Assembly (NCBI GenBank): GCA_026992695.1
Contig: JALWYP010000451.1
Location: 1-11,914 of the forward strand
Reading direction: 5' to 3'
DNA: 11,914 nucleotides
DNA from: Flavobacteriaceae bacterium
GTDB taxonomy: Bacteria > Bacteroidota > Bacteroidia > Flavobacteriales > Flavobacteriaceae
Made by a program: the position numbers and the translations under genes. Below, one piece after another: positions 7,801-11,914 of this stretch. The stretch's first letter is position 1; every line of letters starts with the position of its first letter. The notes under the pieces are model-generated. The model had not been told where the DNA came from. It saw only the letters and a program-made list of their open reading frames with translations, and did no database searches.

Positions 7801-9237
7801 ATCTTCTTTGTTGATGTAGTAGGTGTTGTTAGTTGCTACCAGCTTGATATGGTGTTTTTTGGCAAGTGCGATTAGTGTTTCGTTTACACGGTTTTCATCT
7901 TCTTGATTGTGCCGCATAATTTCTACATACAAATCTTCACCAAAGGTTTCTTTCCACCAAAGCAATGCTTCTTCGGCTTGTTTTTCGCCTACATTTAAAA
8001 TTTTTGAAGGCACTTCGCCATAAAGGCTTCCTGTAAGCACAATAACATCTTCTTTGTATTGTTCAATTATTTTTTTGTCGATACGCGGAACGTAATAAAA
8101 CCCTTTGGTATAGGCAATAGACGACATTTTTGCCAAATTGTGATAACCGTTTTTGTTTTTTGCTAGCAGTACAATTTGGTATCCGTTGTCTTTGTGACTT
8201 TTATTGGTATGGTCTTCACATACAAAAAACTCGCACCCTACAATGGCTTTGAGTTGTTTGTGATTGTCTTCTTCGGGTAAAGATTTATTGTAGGTATTTA
8301 TTCCTTTTACAAAGTGAAATGCTCCCATCATATTTCCGGTATCGGTAATGGCAAGAGCAGGCATTTGGTTTTTTACGGCAGCTTGTATTAAATCGGAAGT
8401 ACTGGAAGTGGATTGTAAAATAGAAAATTGAGAATGGTTGTGTAAATGCGAAAAAGACAAATTAGTTAAAGAAGCGATGTTGTCTTGCATCTCTTTGGAA
8501 GAGATTTTTTCTTCTTCTTTTTTGTTTTGTAGTTCCTCTCGTATTCGTGCGGAAGCCTCCTTTAAATTTATATGTTTTAGCCCAATGAGTTGGATAGGTT
8601 GCGGGTTTACTTCTGAAAATTTTTCAAAATAATCAGGGGTTACATCCAGTTCTTCTGCAGTATAGACTTGTCTTCTTATAAGCTCAAGGAAACATCGTGT
8701 AGTTGCTTCTACATCGGCAATGGCGTTATGAGCCTCGGCAAAGGGTTGGTTAAAAAGGTGTTGATGCAACTCGGTTAGGGTTGGGAGTTTGTATCTGCCT
8801 CCGCGACCACCGGGGAGTTTACATAAATTGGCGGTAGTTTCGGTACAGGTATCGAGAACAGGGTAGTTGGGTAAAGGGTTTTGTTTTTTTAACCGGTGGA
8901 ATTCGGCTCCTAGAATATTTAAGTCGAATTTTAGATTTTGACCAACGAGAAATTTAGTTTTTTGCAAGGCTTCTTCAAATATTGCAAGGACTTCTTTAAG
9001 CGGTTTTCCTTGTTGTTGAGCCAACTCGGTAGAAATGCCATGTATTTTTTCGGCATCAAACGGAATATTATACCCGTCTGGAGTAATTATAAAATCTTGA
9101 TGTTCTATGAGTTTTCCATCTTCGTCATGCAATTGCCATGCTAATTGCACACAGCGGGGCCAGTTATCTACATCGCTAACAGGAGCATTCCAACGTTTGG
9201 GTAATCCGGTGGTTTCGGTATCAAAAATTAAGTACAT
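4885..9237 (-). CDS. dnaE: DNA polymerase III alpha subunit with fused N-terminal DEDDh exonuclease
   Basis: This 1450-residue replicative polymerase is about 290 residues longer than E. coli DnaE because of an extra N-terminal domain. Residues 1-190 form an epsilon/RNase T-like 3'-5' exonuclease with a full DEDDh set: D6 and E8 in FDTETTG, D105 in NLKFD, H170 and D175 in AHNAIAD. A charged, probably coiled linker follows (about 220-255). The PHP domain starts at HLHNHSQFS (264-272). The polymerase core has GPGRGSAAGS (638-647), PDIDIDF (679-685) and KMDFLGL (846-852), holding the three catalytic aspartates. A helix-hairpin-helix region lies at about 1085-1180, a likely beta-clamp-binding motif QVSLFG at 1208-1213, and an OB fold at about 1280-1360. 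Proofreading in cis is consistent with fused DnaE proteins I recall from Flavobacteriia. The PHP metal site is altered at several positions (see findings). The ATG at 9235-9237 puts the exonuclease motif at its normal place. I see no intein or frameshift. Confidence 0.97.
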   Translation of the reverse strand: MYLIFDTETTGLPKRWNAPVSDVDNWPRCVQLAWQLHDEDGKLIEHQDFIITPDGYNIPFDAEKIHGISTELAQQQGKPLKEVLAIFEEALQKTKFLVGQNLKFDLNILGAEFHRLKKQNPLPNYPVLDTCTETTANLCKLPGGRGGRYKLPTLTELHQHLFNQPFAEAHNAIADVEATTRCFLELIRRQVYTAEELDVTPDYFEKFSEVNPQPIQLIGLKHINLKEASARIREELQNKKEEEKISSKEMQDNIASLTNLSFSHLHNHSQFSILQSTSSTSDLIQAAVKNQMPALAITDTGNMMGAFHFVKGINTYNKSLPEEDNHKQLKAIVGCEFFVCEDHTNKSHKDNGYQIVLLAKNKNGYHNLAKMSSIAYTKGFYYVPRIDKKIIEQYKEDVIVLTGSLYGEVPSKILNVGEKQAEEALLWWKETFGEDLYVEIMRHNQEDENRVNETLIALAKKHHIKLVATNNTYYINKEDANAHDILLCVKDGEKQATPIGRGRGYRYGLPNQEYYFKSQEEMKALFSDLPEAIETISEIINKIESFTLAREVLLPKFDIPEAFQSSEDKQDGGKRGENAYLKHLTYEGAKQRYKEITPEIQERLDFELEVIANTGYPGYFLIVQDLIAEARKMGVSVGPGRGSAAGSAVAYCLGITNIDPIEYDLLFERFLNPDRVSMPDIDIDFDDEGRGKVMDYVIKKYGSNQVAQIITYGTMAAKSAIRDTARVLDLPLNDADRIAKLVPNMTKLNKIFGLEKKELRSKFRSDELPKVNELLNLSEGEDLEAQTINQAKVLEGSVRNTGIHACGVIITPDDITNFVPVATAKDSDLYVTQFDNSVVESAGLLKMDFLGLKTLTLIKDTVKLVKHIHQVVLDPDNFPLDDQKTFELFQRGETVGVFQYESAGMQKYLKELKPTIFADLIAMNALYRPGPLEYIPSFIRRKNGEENIAYDLPAMEEYLKETYGITVYQEQVMLLSQKLADFSKGEADMLRKAMGKKQRAVLDKMKPKFILQAEAKGHDPKILEKIWKDWEAFASYAFNKSHSTCYAWIAYQTAYLKAHYPAEYMAAVLSNNMSDIKTITFFMEECKRMGLKVLPPDVNESFYKFTVNKEGAIRFGMGAVKGVGGNAVATIVENRKEGKYKSVFDLAKRIDLRSANKKAFENLALAGGFDSFGAHRAQYLHDTGDGVMFIEKVLKYAAKYQATENSAQVSLFGDSSEVQIPEPDIPQCEDWGTMKKLKLEKEVVGVYISGHPLDDFKPEMNYFCNVKVADFNNLDKYINRELSFGGIVTDVQHRESKKGKGWALFTLEDFEDHHEFRIFGEEYLKYRHFLVPNSFIYIKVFVRDGWINRDTGKKSDPRIQYNSMQMLHDVMDTLSKKLTLHLPIKKLQKSQIKQLKELFKTHKGDKQVYFTVYEPNDKIKLTMAAKKQKVTISKELLEEMDTMDVYYKLN

Positions 9238-9271
9238 ACAAAGAATTTACAAATGACTTCTTAACGAAGTA

Positions 9272-9304
9272 AAAATATAAAAACACCAATGGATAGAAAA
9301 GCAA
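9272..9304 (-). promoter_or_regulatory. Possible dnaE promoter
   Basis: On the minus strand, TATATTTT (9272-9279) matches TAnnTTTG at all but the last base, with a TTG (9302-9304) 22 bp upstream, the same spacing as the tamL candidate. Transcription would start roughly 28 nt before the dnaE ATG. The region is so AT-rich that near matches are expected by chance, so confidence is low. Confidence 0.3.
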
Positions 9305-9337
9305 TTTAAAGAGGAGTTGTAAGTTTTTTTTAACAAT

Positions 9338-9367
9338 TTGTGATGCGTTGAAAAATGTTTACTTTTA
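9338..9367 (+). promoter_or_regulatory. Predicted hemW promoter
   Basis: A TTG at 9338-9340 is followed after 19 bp by TACTTTTA (9360-9367), which matches TAnnTTTG at all but the last base. Transcription would begin near 9374, about 25 nt before the ATG at 9400. This helps choose the start: the alternative ATG at 9355 would lie upstream of the -7 element and could not be on this transcript. Confidence 0.45.
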
Positions 9368-9399
9368 TCCGCAACTATTATTTCTTACTCTTTTCGCTA

Positions 9400-10533
9400 A
9401 TGGCATCCGTTTATATACACATCCCATTTTGCAAGCAAGCTTGTCATTACTGCGATTTTCACTTTTCTACTTCACTAAAATACAAGCAAGAAATGGTACA
9501 GGCTCTTGCTCGTGAGTTGTTTTTAAGGAAAAACGAACTTTGCGAATCTGTTAAAGCCATTTATTTTGGTGGCGGCACGCCTTCTTTATTGCGGATTGAA
9601 GAGTTACGTTTTTTGATAGATGAAGCATACAAAAATTATCAAGTTAGCAACAATCCTGAGATTACATTGGAAGCCAATCCTGATGATTTAACCGTTACCT
9701 ATATTAAAGAATTATCAAAAACACCTGTTAATCGTATAAGTATTGGTGTGCAATCTTTTTTTGAAGATGATTTAAAACTCATGAACAGGGCTCACAATGC
9801 TAAGGAGGCTTTAGAATCGGTAAGAGAAGCAAAAAAGTTTTTTAACAACATTACCATTGATTTAATTTACGGAATTCCCAATATGAGTGTCAAAAAATGG
9901 AAGCAAAATATAAAAACTGCATTACTATTGGATGTGCCTCATATTTCGGCGTATGCATTAACGGTTGAAGCCAAAACGGCACTAAAAAAGTTGATAGAAA
10001 AGCAGAAAATACCTCCGGTAAAGGATACCGTGTCTCAACAACATTATAAAATTTTGGTTGAAAAACTTACACAAGCATGATACGTAAATTATGAATTTTC
10101 AAACTTCGGAAAACCGGGTTATTTTTCAAAAAACAATACCGCGTATTGGACGGGAAAACCGTATTTGGGAATTGGACCTTCGGCGCATTCGTTTAACGGA
10201 AAACAACGTAGTTGGAATATTAAAAATAACATTCTTTACATTAAAAATTTGCAACAAGACAAGCTAAAACAGGAAGTTGAAATGCTTTCGGTTATTGAAA
10301 GATACAACGAATATATTATGACCGGATTGCGAACGATGTGGGGTGTGAATTTAGATAACGTAGAAAGCCGTTTTGGAATAAAATACCGAATATATTTATT
10401 AAAACAAGCCAAAAAATATCTGGAAAACGGACTTTTATTTTTTTCTGAAAAAGACCAAACTATTCATCTCTCTAAAAAAGGAAAATTTCTGGGTGATGGT
10501 ATTTCGGCAGATTTGTTTTATGTTGAAGAGTAG
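9400..10533 (+). pseudogene. hemW: hemW (radical SAM, HemN-like) interrupted by one in-frame TGA
   Basis: Read through the stop, this encodes a 377-codon protein of normal HemW length. HemW is a radical-SAM protein related to coproporphyrinogen III dehydrogenase HemN and is thought to act as a heme chaperone. The iron-sulfur motif C11-x3-C15-x2-C18-x-F20 is the HemW form (HemN has Cys at the last position). Other landmarks are FGGGTP (56-61), RISIGVQSF (112-120) and DLIYGIPN (154-161); beyond the stop come YLGIGPSAHSFNG and the C-terminal ERYNEYIMTGLRTMWGV. The TGA at 10078-10080 is codon 227, where relatives read QAGFVNYE; here the frame reads TQA-stop-YVNYE. No indel is needed, since the codons on both sides are in the same frame. 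GGA->TGA is the simplest cause. A product ending there would lose about 150 residues. The ATG at 9400 gives the normal MASVYIHIPFC start. It could be a true pseudogene, a recent mutation or a sequence error. Confidence 0.85.
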
Positions 10534-10540
10534 TTTTTTT

Positions 10541-10760
10541 ACCGGTAAGAAATTAAAACAGGTTAACAAAACATAAAACTAAATGAAACGTCTTAATGGA
10601 ACTTAATGCCTTAACGGTTAATATTTTTTTTAAAACATTAAGAAATTAAGATAAGTTAAGAAAGCATAAATCTTAATGAAACGCCTTAATGAAACTTAAT
10701 GCCTTAATGGTTCAAATCAATGCCTTAGAGGTTTTAGCATTTTACGGTAATAATTTAAGG
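10541..10760. repeat. Left direct-repeat block (units A and B plus tail)
   Basis: It holds two related units: A at 10541-10619 and B at 10636-10712, joined by a T-rich linker, then a tail at 10713-10760 containing AATCAATGCCTTAGAGG. Each unit has TTAAG words in its left half and CTTAATG words in its right half, so it can fold back on itself. The block begins just after the hemW stop and its T-run. By eye it is roughly 90% identical to the block at 11207-11425, in the same orientation. The remaining sequence up to the GxxExxY stop (10761-10792) includes a short palindrome, ATTAAG-AC-CTTAAT, at 10777-10790. Confidence 0.85.
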
Positions 10761-10792
10761 TTTTTTAGAGTGTAAAATTAAGACCTTAATAT

Positions 10793-11200
10793 TTAATCTA
10801 ATTCTTTAAAGTATTCGTTAACAAAAGGCTTTAAGTTTCTTGTGATGTTATCTGTAAAAAAGTTAATAAGCAATCCTTGAGGTTTTTTTAACAACTTCAT
10901 ATAAGTTAGTAATTGAGCTTGATGAATCGGTAGAATATTTTCAACCGTTTTTAATTCTATAATTATGGTGCTATTTACAAGTAAATCCAATCTTAAATCA
11001 ACATCCATTTCTAGTCCTCTGTAACTTACAGGTACTTTTACTTGTTGTTTTACTCTAAATCCATTGCTTTCTAATTCGAATTTAAGACATTTTTCATAAA
11101 CAGATTCTAATAAACCCGGACCTAATTCATTATGCACTTTTATTGCGCATCCAACTATGTCGTATGACATTTGTGTAACTTCTTTTTTTGTCATTTTCAT
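10793..11200 (-). CDS. GxxExxY family protein, PD-(D/E)XK nuclease-like
   Basis: The 135-residue protein has the family signature G29-L-L-E32-S-V-Y35 within a HNELGPGLLESVYEKCL segment, typical of the small GxxExxY family found in many bacteria, often in several copies per genome. It also shows a nuclease-like core: D72 in RLDLLV, then E82-L-K84 in IIELK, and Q96-x3-Y100, which recalls the QxxxY motif of RecB/Cas4-type PD-(D/E)XK nucleases. No signal peptide or membrane segment is seen, so it is probably cytoplasmic. Its function is not established; DNA or RNA cleavage is a fold-based inference. The start may be M1 (11200), M3, or M11 just before SYDIVGCAIKVHNELG; the family core begins at M11. 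It lies between two direct-repeat blocks and converges with hemW. No partner gene accompanies it. Confidence 0.88.
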   Translation of the reverse strand: MKMTKKEVTQMSYDIVGCAIKVHNELGPGLLESVYEKCLKFELESNGFRVKQQVKVPVSYRGLEMDVDLRLDLLVNSTIIIELKTVENILPIHQAQLLTYMKLLKKPQGLLINFFTDNITRNLKPFVNEYFKELD

Positions 11201-11206
11201 TATTTT

Positions 11207-11425
11207 ACCATTAAGAAATTAAGACAAGTTAAGAAAAATAAATCTTAACGAAACGTCTTAATGAAACTTAATGCCTTACCGGTTGATTTTTTTTTTAAAA
11301 GATTAAGAAATTAAGATAAGTTAAGAAAACACAAATTTTAATGAAAAGCCTTAATGGAACTTAATGCCTTAATGGTTCAAATCAATGCATTAGAGGTTTT
11401 AGAATTTTACGGTAAGAAGTTAAGG
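11207..11425. repeat. Right direct-repeat block (units C and D plus tail)
   Basis: It holds unit C at 11207-11284, unit D at 11301-11377 and a tail at 11378-11425. C matches A, and D with its tail matches B with its tail, in the same order and orientation as at 10541-10760. Unit C begins ACCATTAAG, the exact reverse complement of the CTTAATGGT that ends units B and D. The block begins 7 bp upstream of the GxxExxY start codon, so that gene's promoter and leader must lie within the repeat. Together with the 72 bp to 11497 it fills the spacer before the cyclase gene, where I see no other gene. Confidence 0.85.
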
Positions 11426-11497
11426 ATAGTTACTTGTTTAAAAATAAAATCCTAAAAATATTTAAACTCCTAACAGTTTATTTTATATTTTCACCCT

Positions 11498-11914
11498 ATG
11501 AAAAGCACAATTAACTTAAAAAATATTTCCGTAACAGTAGATTTGTCGCATCCGTTAGATATTTCGATGCCGCTTTCAGGATCACCTAACAATCAGGTGG
11601 CTTGGTATCTAAGCACGCCTGTCATTCAGCCTGTTAAACAAGGAGCTTGGGTAGCAAAAGTAAGTGAAGGTGCTTCGGTTAATTTTAATAACATACAATT
11701 TAATCCCCATGCGCATGGAACCCATACAGAGTGTGTAGGGCATATTTCGGAAGAATTTTATTCGGTTAATAATGCATTAAAACAGTTTTTCTTTTTATCT
11801 GAAGTTATTTCGGTTACACCTCAAGAACAAGGAGAAGATTTTGTAATTACAAAAACCCGGCTACAACAGATATTAGAAAACAAAACCCCTGAAGCTGTAA
11901 TTATAAGAACAATA
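11498..11914 (+). CDS. Cyclase family protein (kynurenine formamidase-like), N-terminal part
   Basis: The gene runs off the right edge; 139 codons are present, all open. After an N-terminal VDLSHPLDISMPL strand typical of the cyclase superfamily comes HAHGTHTECVGH (71-82). This matches the metal-binding HxGTHxDxxxH motif of bacterial kynurenine formamidase KynB, with H73, H76 and H82 kept and Glu78 where Asp is usual. Such proteins are metal-dependent hydrolases. Substrates vary across the superfamily, so formylkynurenine hydrolysis is only one possibility, and no tryptophan-catabolism gene is nearby. The ATG at 11498-11500 is the first in frame and fits the family N-terminus. The gene follows the right repeat block by 72 bp. 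I could not identify a convincing promoter in that gap. I see no signal peptide. Confidence 0.85.
   Translation, partial: MKSTINLKNISVTVDLSHPLDISMPLSGSPNNQVAWYLSTPVIQPVKQGAWVAKVSEGASVNFNNIQFNPHAHGTHTECVGHISEEFYSVNNALKQFFFLSEVISVTPQEQGEDFVITKTRLQQILENKTPEAVIIRTI

Larger units (their letters stand above)
10541..11425. mobile_element. Candidate repeat-flanked GxxExxY element
   Basis: Two related direct-repeat blocks (10541-10760 and 11207-11425) closely bracket one GxxExxY gene. The gene starts 7 bp from one block and stops about 33 bp from the other. The unit is about 885 bp, more AT-rich than its neighbours, and sits between core genes. I see no transposase, integrase or convincing target-site duplication, so mobility is inferred only from the repeat architecture. 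It could instead be a locally duplicated intergenic repeat that happens to hold a gene. Confidence 0.4.

Noticed and set aside
9355..9399. Upstream ATG for hemW adding 15 hydrophobic residues (MFTFIRNYYFLLFSL).
   Set aside because: The family begins at MASVYIHIPFC (ATG 9400), and the best promoter match has its -7 element at 9360-9367, downstream of this ATG.
10078..10080. TGA as a selenocysteine codon or a recoded UGA in hemW.
   Set aside because: The expected residue is Gly, not Cys, and no SECIS-like hairpin was recognised. The other long genes have no in-frame TGA, so general recoding is excluded.
10165..10533. Separate 122-residue gene downstream of the hemW stop.
   Set aside because: It is the C-terminal part of HemW in the same frame. 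Its apparent start is a TTG inside the conserved GIGPSAHSFNG segment.
10777..10790. ATTAAG-AC-CTTAAT palindrome as a terminator for the GxxExxY gene.
   Set aside because: The stem is short and nearly all A-T, the loop is too tight for the full stem, and only three Ts follow on the minus strand. It fits better as one more instance of the repeat words.
10541..11425. CRISPR array.
   Set aside because: There are only four units, all much longer than CRISPR repeats and diverged from each other, with no unique spacers of constant length and no cas genes.
10531..11431. TAGTT on both sides of the repeat-gene unit (10531-10535 and 11427-11431) as a target-site duplication.
   Set aside because: Five bases in AT-rich DNA occur easily by chance, the copies are not flush with the repeat blocks, and the left copy includes the hemW stop.

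Overview
The window looks like chromosomal DNA from a member of the Flavobacteriia (Bacteroidota). It is AT-rich. The proteins have a flavobacterial flavour: a TamL-type lipoprotein, a DnaE with its own proofreading domain, and an AccD beginning [15 protein letters not shown]. Several upstream regions carry the Bacteroidota promoter pattern (TTG, then TAnnTTTG). I cannot name a genus.

Left part (1-1526): the first codons of accD, then class II fructose-bisphosphate aldolase (fbaA), both on the minus strand with fbaA upstream and 33 bp between them, so probably co-transcribed. A 331-bp non-coding stretch follows. It holds degenerate 7-bp repeats and a small inverted repeat, but no gene.

Middle (1527-9237): tamL (Omp85-family outer-membrane assembly lipoprotein, minus) is divergent from a TrmH/SpoU-type RNA 2'-O-methyltransferase (plus). 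Both appear to start at TTG codons, with only 47 bp between them. The methyltransferase converges on dnaE (minus, 1450 residues), the replicative polymerase alpha subunit. This protein carries an N-terminal DEDDh 3'-5' exonuclease domain and a PHP domain with several altered metal-site positions.

Right part (9238-11914): hemW (radical SAM, plus) diverges from dnaE and is interrupted by one in-frame TGA, most simply a GGA(Gly)->TGA change; the rest of the frame is intact. Next comes a very AT-rich accessory island of about 885 bp. In it a GxxExxY-family gene (PD-(D/E)XK-like nuclease fold) sits between two direct-repeat blocks of about 220 bp, each made of two ~77-bp units with terminal inverted repeats. 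The window ends inside a kynurenine-formamidase-like cyclase gene.

The core genes serve central metabolism, envelope biogenesis, RNA modification and replication, and form no shared pathway. The best candidate for something little described is the GxxExxY gene with its repeat blocks. The most consequential single-base observation is the stop codon in hemW.
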